Assembly (NCBI RefSeq): GCF_027172205.1
Contig: NC_070607.1
Location: 65,906,831-65,970,830 of the forward strand
Direction: 5' to 3'
Origin: Podarcis raffonei
Taxonomy: Eukaryota > Chordata > Lepidosauria > Squamata > Lacertidae
Length of the DNA: 64,000 bases
Shown: positions 1 to 11,952 of the stretch, in pieces
Layout of the letters: each line of letters begins with the position of its first letter
Position numbering within the stretch: the stretch's first letter is position 1
Position numbers and translations under genes: made by a program
The notes under the pieces: model-generated
The model's input: only the letters and a program-made list of their open reading frames with translations
Told to the model about the DNA's origin: nothing
The model's database searches: none

Positions 1-3000
1 CTCAGTTCTTGGGCAGGATTATACAGAAGATAGTGGCCTTTATTATAGCCTGGCCCCAAACCATTTAGGGCTTTAGAAGTTAAAAACAGCACTTAACTGT
101 ACACAGGAAATAAATAGTCTGGCCATGTAGTTAGTAAATAAGGGGATTAACATGAGCCCTACATCCCACCCTGATAGCAGTCTGTAGTGGTGAGCAAACT
201 TATCAGCCATTCTACTGAAGAACAAGGAAGACCTTCCCAGAACACAGTTTGGGAAACCAGTTTCTACGATACTCTACTCAATGTATCTTCATCATAGAAG
301 CATCCATATACAGCGGTACCTCGGGTTAAGTACTTAATTCGTTCAGGAGGTCCATACTTAACCTGAAACTGTTCTTAACCTGAAGCACCACTTTAGATAA
401 TGGGGCCTCCTGCTGCTGCCGCGCCGCCGGAGCACGATTTCTGTTCTCATCCTGAAGCAAAGTTCTTAACCTGAAGCACTATTTCTGGGTTAGTGGAGTC
501 TGTAACCTGAAGCGTATGTAACCCAAAGTACCACTGTAGTTAAGCCTATCTATCTATCTATCTATCTATCATTTACTTATGACATTTCTATATTACTTAT
601 TTGCATTTCTAAGCAGTGTACATAAAAACAATCCACAGAAAATGGGAAACTAAAACAAAAAATTATCATAAATTGAAACACAAGGCCTCACTTTGGCTCT
701 CTCAACTAATGGTTGGTTTAACTACTACTGACTAGGCAGACACATCTCTAGTGTTAAGAGGTGCTAATCCTCATCACACATGTAAAGAGCCTCAGTCATG
801 AACCCAGAGAATTCCACCAGATGAATTACCTCCCACTTTAAGCTCCTGTAGGTTGCCATTATACTGTGAACAGTGGAAGAACAGTCTAGCTTGCCGTTCT
901 GAACACTGAATGAATCCATAGGAGGTCAGCAGTTTTTCAATAACCCCAGTTTCACGCAGTCCTGCAGAAGTACCATTGGGGTACCCGTTGTGTCCATTGT
1001 TATGGAGAAGGTTTGGATCAAAGCTCATCTGAAAGCAAAAGATAACTTGTGAAATCCTCCAAAAGCAATTCCCATCACCTTTCATACTTAAGGGAACACA
1101 GAACACATATTGTGCATTAAAGAGCATCAGATAAGCAAGCAAGTTTCTGGCAGCTAAGGCACAGCTTGTGTACACTATTTGTCTAGCTGAGATTCATCAG
1201 TAACGAAACCACATTTACCTTGTAGGATTTATCTATATGCTGTTAATATAGCATTATATTTTCCCATTATATACAGAATAAAGTTAATACTTTATTCAAA
1301 ATTAGTCATTAGTATAAACTTGCCTTAGCCAAAGAAGGCTACCAAGAAAGCAAAAACAAAAGCTTGCTAATCTCAAGGCAATTTCCATTAGCACCTACTC
1401 TACCCTTGTTGAACTGGAGGCCTAATATCTTATGAACTTTCATAATTGTTTGCTGTACTCATTCAGCTTAAATGCTCCTTCTCTATCCATAAAAACATTG
1501 GTTAATGCCAGAAAACAGAGAAAACTTCCCTACTGAATTCTCATTAATCTTCTAGAAACATAAATATAAATATGCTTTAAAAACAATTTTGCTATCTTAA
1601 GTTAAATCAAATCAAATCCAGAGATAAGTTAGTATTAGGGTATCATTTAACTTTTGCTGTTAGAAGAATCAGTGAACATATCATGCAAGTCAAAGGGCTC
1701 AAGGCAAGAAATTGCCAAAATCATGCATTTTGAGACCATATATTTTACAGATATGTTGCAGTTTCCTGTGTATCTGTTTAAGAAAGCAAACCTAAAATTC
1801 CTGCAACTCCAAGGAGCCATTAAGTGTACAAAAGTTCCAAGTGTAAGAAGCTCTAAACACAATAGTCTTAACAGAACAGTTATAACCAAACAGATCCTTA
1901 CTCATTATGCTGGAAATAATGCCATTTGCTGTCATCATTATTAATCAGAGTTGACCTACCCACCAAGGACAATGCCAGATTCTAAGCCCACATACAGCTT
2001 TTGGAGATGCATGTGGGCAATCCTCCTATGGACAATTACTTAGGAGCAAGGTCCACTGAACTCAGTGGGATTTCTGAGTATAGGATTGGGCTGAAAGAGG
2101 CTTTGGTTTTTTGTCAATTAGTACAGGCACTAAGATAACATTATGAAATACAGAATAGAGGTAATTTCTCTTCTTGCAAAGAAACAAGAACAGAAATCCC
2201 TTGTAAACATGCCAACCAAAAAGCACTAAGATATACTGCAACTCATTCTTTGGCAACATAAGATGCAACAACTCCCTACTTAGAAATTAATGCATCTGAA
2301 GAAGGTGCTTGCTATAAACTGTTTCCTATTACAAGTGTGTCAAGTAGAATTTATATTATCTATGCCATCATTCTTATGAAGATTTAGGAAAATAAATCTA
2401 CATGGGCAAGATACATTCAATCAACTTATCAGAATGAATAAAATGAAGTTGCAACACATACACACACATGACCAAGCTTTCATTAAGTTTCTGAAACAGA
2501 TACAGGAAAGCACCTTTTAAGAACCCAGCAAGATTTCCAGCTGGTTCAAGTGGAATTTTATCCTGTAACCTGTTGAGGAGATTTAATATCAGTGAAGTTA
2601 GAAGTGAGAACATATACAGAGATGAGTTAACTGCAAAGGATCCCCATGCTAAGATTCCATGTCTGTCAAGTTGCCCTGACTTACAGATCTCTGATAAAGA
2701 GGGGTCCTCTTCTGTTTTTTAGACCCGGATGAAGTAGAAGATGAAGAGAAAGGTAAAGGATGAGAAGGAGGGGGAGCTGCAGGAGGGGGGAGAGGATCTG
2801 ATGACACAGTATAATGGTTCTCCATCTCATACAGCTGTGATAACATAGTACACAGTATAACTAGTCAATAGTTAGCACATCTTTAAACACATCCAAGTAA
2901 TTATCAAATTCCATTTCTCAAGAGAGCTGGAAGTCGAAAGCAATCAATCCAAATTTCTTTTTTAAAAATAGGATTACAGTATAAATAGTATTAGCAAGCA

Positions 3001-6000
3001 CTATTTCTAGGTCAATTCCTCTCCAACAATGTTCTGATTTGCTCATACTACCAGAACTCTGACCAGCTCTTACACAAAAGTACTCACAAGGGAGAAGTGT
3101 CATTTGAAATAACTGAGTAATGGATTGAGCTAAGAGTTGGAACATGTTGCATGTTCTTGCACTGCAGCAAACAGTATGTCCAAATAGAATTATAATAGCA
3201 TTTTATATTTTCCCATTTGAAAGGGATAGCAGAAGAACTGGCACTATTAATGAGACACAGAAAAACTGCTTGTTACATAGGTTCTAGAGTACATTCACAC
3301 AGTAACAATTCAAAAACTGGAATTTTAGACAGATAACGCTATGTATCTGTGTTCATTAACCCTAAGGGTTCAGGCGAAGTCTTTCTTTCCTTCTCATGAT
3401 TTGGAGAAGAGAGACTAGTACCTGAATTTCAAGTAATGAGCACTTCAAAACTGGTCATTAACTAAATTTAGGACACCAGGAACATTGGCAGCAAGATAAC
3501 AGCTGGTCTCAGTTCTCCTCGACCTTTATTTAATAAATTTAAGCAAACATCAACTGTATTGCACAGAGATGAACTGAAGTGAAATTGCTCCAGCAACAAT
3601 TTACGGCCTCTATTCTACAGAGCATGTTGCACCAGTATTGTATTCATGAACAGTTGCTGGTTTACTGTTTACTATGTCAAATCCATAATGCAGGAAAGAA
3701 ATTCCTACACTGATGTACAGTAGCAGTCATTTTCAGGGTTTTTAGGGCAATGAACAAGAGATTTTAGAAGCTTTTTTTCCTGGATTATTTTCTTATTTTA
3801 AGAATATTATTTGCCTTATAAAGTATCAGAATATTAGTCCATCTAGTTCAGTGCTACTGATCAGCAGCTGCTGAATGTTATTTAAAACAAGGTCTTACTC
3901 AGCCCTGTTGAAAGGGCTTTTTAACTGAAACTGCCAGGGATTGAGCCTGGGACCTGTATATGGGAAAGTATGTGCTCTACCACTGTGCTATGGCCCTTTT
4001 CTGGGCTGCACTTATAATTCCGTTTCAGCAGCCCTCAATTATTTTGAAATACGATCTTGAGGCTTGAGAATTTTGCCTAATTATGCTTTATGGCATCACA
4101 ACTACTTTTCCATTTCATTATTGAGTAATAAACAAGTCTTTAGAGGATTGAAGAGAGCCCCTTCCCCAGCATTTAACTATGCTAGACATGAGAACTAACA
4201 CATTGTCTCTCAAGGACATAAACTTTTAAACTTAGTAGTTCGCTGCCAATCTTACAGGCTTTTGGGGAGAACCCCTGAACAATTTCCATGCTAGTAAAGG
4301 CTGAGGATGGACATGTTTCAACTAGCTAGCTATCAACCGTATTCCAGATAGACGTGGAGTTGTCACAGACAAGAAAATTTGGCAGATGTATACTCTGCTC
4401 ATTTTCAAAAAGGCTCAAAATTTGAATCGGCTGCCTTTGGCCATTTGAAGGAAGCTTTGGATCTCTGTTTTGGGGTTTTCCAGAGAAATAACAAAAGAAA
4501 CCCAAAATTATCTAAGTATTAGGGTAGTTTTGATTTTAAACAGCTGGAGAGGTAACCAATTGCCCTGAAACAGGAACTAGGCCTGGTACAATGACCAATG
4601 AAAAGAATGGTTGGGAATGAGGGGTGAGTGTGAAATGATTTTCAAACTGAAACTGTCAAATTAAGAGTGTTTTAGCCTGCTCACTGCACTTTGGCAGGGT
4701 TATAGGATGCTTTAATAAGAGGTTCCAAAATGAGCAGACGTTTCTGCTAGTAATCTGCAAACTGGCCACATATTTTTTTTTTGCTCAAAGGAGGTTGTTG
4801 CATCACACCATCTGAGCTAGCTTGGCTTTACCCTTAAGAATATTGCTAGTATGGCAAAAGAACTTACTGATTGGCCATAAGGTGATAAATTCAGTCCGAC
4901 TGGAGATGCATTGCCCAGGTTGGCACTAACGTATGCAGTAGGGGGAGAAGACGGCATGGAAAATTCAACAAATTCTTTCCAGGTGCTTGCCATATTTTTA
5001 CGCCTGTTTCAACTTAATTTTATAATGCTGCATATAACAAAATCAAACAAGACAACCTTGTCAATGTATATCTGCCACTTATCCAGTGTCATAAAAAGCT
5101 GCCATTCTGGCAGCCTCCTAACATATTAAGACAAGAAGGGATTGATGTGCTAGTTAAGGAAGCATTTAATAGCTTTATTTTACCTCAAGAGGGGTTCTGA
5201 AATGGAGAGCAGAAGCTGGATGCTAACTGAACTCATGGTTACTATTAATTCAGCTGTCCTTATAGCAGACAATTAACATTTAAACCTATCAGCTTATGAA
5301 ATGGAGACTCACTGACCGATACTAGTAATTGGGAGAAGGATATGGAGAAAGTTTGAGATCCAGACTTATAGCATTAGAGTAAACTGATTTCAAAAGGGAG
5401 AAACTGGAAAATAGTAGCAGAAAGCTTAATGAAATAGCTACAATGATAAGATTGCATTCCACAGTTAGCTCAGCAAATATAACCAAATGGCAATACTGAT
5501 GAACTTGAATCATTTAAAAACATAAGCACCACAGCCAGATGTTAGCTCTGCTTTTGATATTCTGACCAAATGAAGGCAGTCAGAATTTAAATAAACGCAT
5601 TATTTCAACTCATGTCAAACAGTAGTTTAAATTCCAGTATCTATTACTGTTTTAACGAGTACATGCACCAACCTCGCAGTGATATTCTAATATTGCACTT
5701 TCAGTAGTATTCGCGAATTCTTCGTTTCAGCACACGTTTCAAAGTTTGAAGATTGCTATTGTTAAAAAAAAGAGATAGCAAGAGACAAGTGATCTATCAA
5801 GCTAATAAGGAATAACTGGTGCTGCACTGGGCAGTTTCAGCACAGCACTGAAGAAAACAAAGACTACTAGCAGCGTTGGGACGTGCTCTTTTGAAGCTGT
5901 TGAGTAGGCACAAACTTCTTGTTTCAGATCAAGTGTTGTGTCTTCAGTGTAAATTTTACTCTTCTTTGGTCTTGTTTTGTTGTTACGATGTGATGTGTTC

Positions 6001-9000
6001 CTTTCCTGATCTGAACTTGAAGCAGCAGTTTCAGGTGGTAAATTCTGTTCTGTTACACTTCATACTGGAGAGAAAACAAACAAATAAGAAGTCTATTATG
6101 CCACAACTTTTAGACATTTTGGACACTTAACAGATGTGATCCCATCCTTCTGAGCAGATCTTTCTCACAACTCCAAGGTTTTACTAATGCTTGAAAAAAG
6201 CTTCTACCTTTTTACTAAGCTCAAATCCTAAATTGCACTGAACATAACATCTGGTTAGAATCTCAGAAATTACTAGTAAATTGTAATGCTTATATACTGA
6301 TCAGGCCTTCTTAACCAGTTTCAATACATTTATAAGCATGTATTTGAGTCATGAACATTTTCACAACTAGAATATAAACTCCTGTTGCTTCAGGAACAGA
6401 GATCAGAGACGAACACAAATCACCACAGATATGCAAAAGCAAATGTGAAATGTCTATTTCTTTCCAAAATGAAGTTTTACTTGCTTTCTGGGAAAGCAGT
6501 ATGGTAATCTAAAAATGTTGATATTATCATGCTCTAACGTAGCAGTACAATAATTTGTAATATTTAAAGCTATTATATAATATCAACAACAAGCATAACT
6601 ACGCAGGTAGCACAAAAATTTGCTGTAAGCTGCTTGTCCAAACCAATCCCTGCAGTTTATCTGGGCCAATACCAAATAACACTGCTAAAAGATTTAAGAG
6701 TTGAAACATGCAAGTATATTTTTGTTTTGTTTCTCATCCTGAGCCTGACAGTTATAGCAGAAGACAAATGCAAAAGTTACATTTTAAGTTGTGTATTTGA
6801 ATTTGTTTCCAAACCCAATGCACTAGGAAGAAACAGTACATTACACTTACACACACACACACACACTTGCCTGGGTGCTAAGAATCTCAAGTGAACACCT
6901 TCTCTTGGTTCCATCAACATGGTTGGTGGAGACACAAGAGAGCCTTTTCTGAGCCTGCTCCCATATTATGGGATTCCCACCCAAGAGAAGTTAGACTGGC
7001 TTCCTCTTCCGCTGGCAGGCCAGGACCTTCCTATTTAAACAGGACTTTGAAAACTAAGGTGCAGACAATACTGACCACTGGGCCACTGCCATGGCAAACT
7101 GTATTTTACTGCTGGTTTTAATGAGTTTTTTAAAAAACCAAACCAAACCACACAATTTTTAATTGGTTTTTAAACAAATACAATAACCATTAAACACTTA
7201 TCCAGCAGTACATCTATTAGTGTTTGTTTCATTCATTGTCTTCATTGTCTCTAGGCATATGTTCTGGTGTATTTTAATTATGGTTTTTAACTAGCTTTTA
7301 TTACTTTGTCTTTTATAATACACTAATAATTAATAAATAATCAACAGTATCTATGTAACGTATTTTCTCATTAATGAAGGGGCTACATATTTCTTTTCCT
7401 ATATGATAGAGTCAGGATGATGCAGTAACGGATAGATAAATCTGACCCTAGTGATAATTTTTTTCAGCATCCAAACTTCACTGGACATGGAATGCAGAAT
7501 GATGCTGTGCAACAGCTGAGCCAGTTAACATAAAGGGAAGGAGAGTGAAAAAGGATTGTGATCTTGAGAGGGGAATGAGCAGGAAGACCTAGAGAACATG
7601 AGTAAACCGTTTTTTTTAAAACAAAAACAAAAACCCTACATCTTTGTTTTTATACTTCTGTAGTCTTTCCTAACCCACAATGTTTTGGGGAAAGACAACA
7701 TATTATGGAGGAAAGACAACATCTCTTGAATAGTAAGTGTTTCCATATATTATTGCTGGTGTACAGTTAGAGTTAAAAACAGTCCAAGAAACTTAGTAAG
7801 ACAAAAAAGGAACATCCCAAATCTCTCCTAGCCAATCAAAGTAGGAAGGTCAGCATGCAGGATAAGAAAATTGAACATTTTTGTAAGAACAGAACCAGGT
7901 TAGCTTAGCTGGTGTAATCTAGAATGCTGTTATGCTGTACTACTAAACACCTCCTTGAAATTAAATTTGACTAAAACAAAGTTGTTACTTCAACATAAGT
8001 ATGCTTAAGAGTGCCTATTCCACTGAATGTAGTCTTAATTCCTATGCATATTTTACACAGAACTCCCAAGCTCAGAGGGGCTTGCTTCTAAATCAGTTGA
8101 AACATAACTATTCCCTGTACTTGGTGGCAAAATATGTTGATCCTCCCATGTTGTGAAGCATTGGACTGTACTTCAGTGAAATCAGTAGTGTGTATGTCTG
8201 TGCTTTAAATTCTTTACTTTTCAGCTCAGCTGCTATAAATACTCCTCCCAATGGCAAACACCCAGTGCAGCTGCCAAGCCTCCAATGCAGCAGACTCTGG
8301 GATAACACATAAATCCACAAAGGATTAGCTCAAGTTAGGCACAGTAAAAAGCAAGTTCAATTGTATTCCCCCCTTATGACTTAAGTGATCTTTGTTTTTT
8401 TTGTACTTTGTTGACACTAGTCAAGTTTTCTGTACATTGTCTACACAGCTGATGTAAGCTGTGGCAGCCATATTTAGATTGCAACACTAACAAGGCATTG
8501 CTACATGTTTCCAGAGACATCTACCAAAGAGTTTTGTCTTTGAAAACATTGTTTGGTATCAGCTAAATATAATATTGGTAATCAAGATCAGAAGAATCCA
8601 CATGCAATTAAGAGATAGCAGTAATTAAAGGAAATTATACAGGAGGCTGAATGCAATCCTAAACATTTTTGAGTGCAAATCTTAGTGAACAGACATGTAT
8701 GGGTTTGAGCTGTAACCATGCATATATACTTAGGATAAAGGACCACCAAATTTAGTGGGTTTACTCCCAAGAGTGTGTGCTGCAATTCAATATCGCTTTT
8801 ATGAATTCGGTATTGTTATATACCCCTTTCCCACTGAGTAAATCAGCAAATAGTCATCGTTTGGAGACAAAGTCACCAGCAAATCAAAGGCATCAATAGA
8901 ATTAAGAAGGCTTTATTCTTAAAGGGGGCTTACGGATCAGACTGCACCCATATTTAATGCTTATAATCTAAAAGGCGAATATGTTGGTTAAGCAGTATGT

Positions 9001-10260
9001 AATAATAATTGAAGAAAGCCTCAAAATATTGCTCTGAGATCTGAATGCGCGATTACAATGCCTTTATAGTTTTATATTGCAGCATATGAATTGAACTGCC
9101 TAGTTGTAGGGTTAGCACTCAAAACGGATTTCTGACGACCGCAGAGCGGTGCCAGACAATCGTCTTTTTCCTCAGCTTCGTTACCGCTGCCCACATGAGC
9201 GAAAGGAGCTACGGGTGGCCATTCCGCCCTGTGCCGCAGCATCACATTAAAGAAAGCCACAGCACATGGCACTGAGGCAGCAAGATGGTGGCTCCTACTA
9301 CTGAGGGGCGATCTAACGCTTGCGGGGCGGGGGTCCGCATCCGAAAAGGAAAGGATGCGGAAACCCAAAGCCCCAGCCCTGCTGCGCCTGGGGGCGAGCC
9401 AAGGCCGGAATCCAGCCCTGGGCGCCCCTCCGGCCGGTTACACCGACGGGCACGTTCTTCCCCTCAGGCGCCTGGGGCGTGTCCACTATCTGCCCCTCTC
9501 TCGAGGCTGGGGCGCGGTGGGGGGAGAGCGAGGGAGAGAAGGAAAATGGCGACGCTCCCCCTCACACAAAGGAAGATTGACCTCCTCTTCCCCTCCCCGC
9601 ACCCGCATGCTGCATGCCGGGAGAGGTAGTTCCCGTCTCCCACTCTGCTCCGCCGAAGACGAGGTGCCAGGACTCCACCCCCCAGAAGGCCCAGTGGCCG
9701 CGCAGCTTACAGGAGCCGCGCCGGGAGTTGGAGTGCTTTCCATCGCCGCGGCCGCCCAGAGCACCGCGCCCCTGAACTCCAAGCCCCAGCGGCCCCTGCG
9801 AGGGAAGGCCAGTCGCGCGGTGCACATTGGGAGCCGTAGTGATGTCGGGGTTCGGGCCCACCAGTCCGCTCCCTTTCCCTCCCTCTCTTTAGGCCCCTGC
9901 CTGGAGACAAACGGAAGCTGGGGAGAGAAGAGAGCGAGGGAGCCCGCTCGGCCCAACAAGGTTCCCTTTCTCTCGCTTCTCCCTCCCTTCCCGCCCCCCC
10001 CCCCGCCTCTTTGCGCCCGTCTGTCAAACGAGCAGGGCGCACGGCGGGTGGGGGAGGGGTTCCCCCCGCGCTAGACCGTTGGTCCCTGGGACAGAGTGAC
10101 AGGCGACATTCCAAGCCCCCTCGGCTCTCCCTGCCCGCCACCGTCAAGGTCGCGCCGGGCGGGCAGAGGAGGCTGCCGGCCTCCCGGCAGGGACAACCCC
10201 ACTTACCCCAACAGCTCAGCGCCCCCGCTCCAGCGCCGCCATGAGCAGCACGGCACAGCA
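1..10260 (-). CDS. CSDE1: CSDE1 (UNR), cold-shock-domain RNA-binding protein, 5' part of gene only
   Basis: CSDE1 is a cytoplasmic RNA-binding protein with repeated cold-shock domains that controls mRNA translation and stability, including IRES-driven translation (family knowledge). Three exons are visible here: a non-coding first exon ending at 10207, an alternative coding exon at 2685-2834, and the exon at 830-1028 that starts exactly at the common ATG. That last exon encodes MSFDPNLLHNNGHNGYPNG and then the start of cold-shock domain 1 (GVIEKLLTSYGFIQCSE, ARLFFHCSQYNG), nearly identical to my memory of human CSDE1. All remaining domains lie left of position 1, so the gene is cut by the window and not broken. 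Intron 1 is about 7.4 kb. The next gene, SIKE1, lies upstream on the same strand, as in mammals. The span given is the gene portion; coding sequence in it is only 830-1028 and 2685-2825. Confidence 0.93.
311..536 (-). mobile_element. Tigger-like (Tc1/mariner) miniature DNA transposon, copy 1, 226 bp
   Basis: The ends are inverted: the left starts cagcggtacctcgggtta and the right end reads, on the other strand, cagtggtactttgggttac. A TA dinucleotide flanks both ends (309-310 and 537-538), the target site of this superfamily. The interior is built from repeats of 'cttcaggttaagaac' on either strand around a GC-rich core with GCCGCGCCGCCGG. It has no coding capacity. The copy at 37356-37581 has the same length in opposite orientation. 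The strand is arbitrary, set so that copy 2 is plus. Confidence 0.82.
546..570. repeat. (CTAT)n microsatellite
   Basis: About six perfect tetranucleotide units right after the Tigger-like element, in a CSDE1 intron. Confidence 0.9.
830..1028 (-). CDS. CSDE1: CSDE1 exon with the main start codon and start of cold-shock domain 1
   Basis: The splice acceptor reads ttttgctttcag|ATGAGC, so the exon begins at the initiator ATG (1028). It contains 66 full codons plus one base and ends at 830 before the donor GTAATT. Residues 1-25 are the low-complexity Asn/Gly-rich leader. Residues 28-66 open the first cold-shock domain, with YGFIQ in place of the classical RNP1 core and LFFHCS as the RNP2-like strand. 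The next junction is phase 1 and predicts an Asp after VG, matching human LKVGD. Because the exon starts precisely at ATG, it can act as first coding exon after a non-coding leader or be joined in frame to the upstream coding exon at 2685-2834. Confidence 0.95.
1029..2684 (-). other. CSDE1 intron between the alternative coding exon and the main start exon
   Basis: About 1.66 kb, AT-rich. At 2037-2097 there is a copy of the short repeat 'tccactgaactcagtggga ... gagtataggattg' seen many times in the window. Nothing else recognised. Confidence 0.7.
2685..2834 (-). CDS. CSDE1: CSDE1 alternative N-terminal coding exon
   Basis: Between acceptor ttatcacag (exon starts 2834) and donor GTAAGT (exon ends 2685) there is an ATG at 2825 followed by 47 codons: MENHYTVSSDP, a Pro-rich run, a Ser/Thr-rich run, then KKQKRTPLYQRS. 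The 141 coding bases end in phase 0, so splicing to 1028 gives ...YQRS-MSFDPN in frame. Human has a CSDE1 isoform with a closely similar extension (MENVFTVSSDP... KKQKRTPTYQRS, from memory), so the exon is conserved between mammals and this reptile. The extension looks disordered and basic at its end; I know of no assigned domain. Usage in this species needs RNA data. Confidence 0.88.
3826..4000 (-). repeat. tRNA-derived SINE fragment (MIR/CORE-like), inverted
   Basis: On the minus strand it begins with a tRNA-like head: an A-box-like part (catagcacagtggtagagcac) and a B box (ggctcaatccc). The same design occurs at 11770-11952 (minus), 26283-26410 and 51514-51600 (plus). Diverged, so old. Confidence 0.6.
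6890..7190 (+). repeat. Probable old LINE 3' fragment
   Basis: A short GC-richer stretch (6900-7100) breaks the AT-rich intron and is followed by AT-rich sequence with ttttaattggtttttaa, like the 3' part of L2/CR1 elements in squamates. Family uncertain; it has no reading frame worth calling. Confidence 0.3.
9612..9630 (-). promoter_or_regulatory. ZNF143/THAP11-like site (SBS), copy 1
   Basis: The plus-strand sequence gcatgccgggagaggtagt is close to the reverse complement of the consensus ACTACAATTCCCAGCATGC that ZNF143 recognises at many CpG-island promoters. Confidence 0.6.
9822..9840 (-). promoter_or_regulatory. ZNF143/THAP11-like site (SBS), copy 2
   Basis: gcacattgggagccgtagt has the same orientation and the same end spacing as copy 1, starting 210 bp further right. 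Both are downstream of the proposed CSDE1 start, inside intron 1. Confidence 0.55.
10207..10260 (-). other. CSDE1: CSDE1 non-coding first exon
   Basis: On the minus strand, gctgagctgttgggGTAAGTGG gives an excellent donor (GT at 10205-10206) at the edge of the CpG island, with transcription running left into CSDE1. The exon ends at 10207. The transcription start is not fixed; about 10260 is a guess and could extend to about 10400. A minus-strand ATG (10241-10243) lies in this exon in 'gctcATGGCGG'; it may be a short upstream ORF or part of a YY1-like motif. Confidence 0.65.
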
Positions 10261-11769
10261 CGTAGGAATAAATCCCGGCTTCTCGCGAGACTCGCGGGCA
10301 GAGAGGAGGGCGGTTCCGCGCGTGCGCAGCAAGGTCGGGCGGGGGGGTGGAAGCGGGAGCTCAGGCTCTAAGGGAGGCTTCGGGATAAGTAGCCGCGCAA
10401 AAGCGCATGCGCGCCTTTGCTCTCTGTTTACTTATTGGCCGCCTTTCAGGGCAGCTGCTGCTTAAAGGGTCGCCGTGCGGTATTGAGATGCACGAATTGC
10501 ATCTTTATTGCAAAATGTGAAAAGATGGGTGAAATGTGTAACAAAGGTCATGAAAACCATGAGCCCGGCAAACGGAAGGCATCTAATCAAACCAGCAGAA
10601 TGACACAATAACATTGCAAACCCTCTGCTGAAGTATGTGAACTGTCCAGTTGTTTTGCAGCAGGGACGGAAAACCTGTGACCCTCCAGATGTTGCTCGAC
10701 TGGACTCCCAGTTCCCACCATCCCTCACGCAAGAGCCGGTTGGATCAGGCCAGCAGCCCATCTAGCCCAGCAACCTGTTCCAATATTGGCCAACCAGATG
10801 CCTATGGCTATTAGCCCCTGTGCTAGGATGCCCAATGTCTGTAGGCATATGGTTGGCTGCTAGCACCACCTACCCCACCCCACCGCATAATTTCACATGC
10901 CTGCAATGCAGGCAGTTTCCAGGCCACAGTCTACGACTACTACTATTTATTTTCTTGCATGCCTCTTGTACTTCTAAGCAGCTGCACAACAGACAGGAGA
11001 TTCAGCAGGGGAAGCTATATCCATCTCCATGCAGGAATAAGCTTCACCTGTTAACCATCTTGTCCTTTCCCTCAGCCAGCCCTGCATCTACTTCATTTCC
11101 CTCACGTAAGATGGGTAGATGTGTCCAATTCAGAATGATGTGTAGGGATTTGTAGCCTAAGGCACTGGGAATTACCTTGCATTGGCAACCATAACTATTG
11201 TCAGCTTTCCTAGTTTGGCATAGTGTGCTTTTCCACACCTCTTATCCCTCCGTTACTCTTATTTTTCCTGGAAGTAAGAAGCATTGATAGGGCAGGTTGA
11301 GCAGTCTAAACTAAGCTATTTCAGCTGCAGACTAATGTGAAGAGTCAAAGCAGCTTGTGTAATAACCTATGTAAGCAGAGAGTCTCATTAACACAGAGGA
11401 ATAGCTGCTTGAGCATGCCCTAAGGCCCCTGCAAAAATACTTGGGGCTAGAAAAGGGGAATGGCAGAGGGAGAATTAACAATGCTTTATGCAGAGGAAGT
11501 AAAAGGCACATGAACGGGGTGGCTGCAAGAAAAATGAACGGAGACAAGAAGACAGGGAATGAAGGATTTATAATGTTACACAGGGCTATCATTTCCTCCT
11601 CTAATACATTTTAAATCCCCCTTTGTTCACCACCACAAATATCTCAAGGTTCATGCTGGAAACATCCTTGCACTTTAGGAGCTGCCTATTGGCTCCACCT
11701 TTTTAGTTCTAGCTTACTGAATGGCTGGCTCCATTTACAATAAGAGTATCTGTAGAACTACCTGCAACA

Positions 11770-11952
11770 TGGGAAACTGCCTTATACTGAGTCAGACCAT
11801 TGGCCCATCTAGTTCAGTGCTGTCTACCTTGATTGGCATCAGCTCTCCTGGGTTTCAGGCAGGGACCTCTCTCAGCCCCACCTGGAAATTGAACCAGGGA
11901 CCTTCTGCATGCAAGGCAGATGCTCTATCTGAGCTACAGCTCATCCCCAAAT
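11770..11952 (-). repeat. tRNA-derived SINE (MIR/CORE-like), near full length, inverted
   Basis: The minus strand starts with ggggatgagctgtagctcag (tRNA head, A box) and a B box in 'ctggttcaatttcc'. The body ends at 'gactcagtataaggcagttt'. The same 3' part occurs near 51820-51890 and 62190-62250. Confidence 0.7.

Larger units (their letters stand above)
1..829 (-). other. CSDE1 intron, left edge
   Basis: No exon seen. It holds a 226-bp Tigger-like miniature element (311-536), a (CTAT)n run at 546-570 and otherwise AT-rich sequence. Confidence 0.7.
2835..10206 (-). other. CSDE1 first intron(s)
   Basis: About 7.4 kb without a coding exon I can support. It contains an inverted tRNA-like SINE near 3826-4000, a probable LINE fragment at 6890-7190, a short (AC)n at 6848-6866, short-repeat copies near 8697-8790, and the intronic part of the CpG island from about 9270. 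Extra non-coding leader exons could be hidden here; they cannot be called without transcript data. Confidence 0.6.
9270..10460. promoter_or_regulatory. CpG island and promoter region of CSDE1
   Basis: GC-rich and CpG-dense, in sharp contrast to AT-rich flanks on both sides. It contains the CSDE1 first exon (10207 to about 10260 or beyond), YY1-like ATGG(T/C)GGC motifs near 9282 and 9545, and two ZNF143-like sites. No TATA box seen. Long open frames here in several frames on both strands are a result of base composition, not genes. Confidence 0.85.

Noticed and set aside
9355-10074. Open frame of 239 codons on the plus strand in the CpG island, with rival frames on both strands
   Set aside because: Low-complexity Pro/Arg/Gly/Ser product, several overlapping frames of similar length, and no recognisable domain. 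It is explained by GC richness lowering stop frequency.
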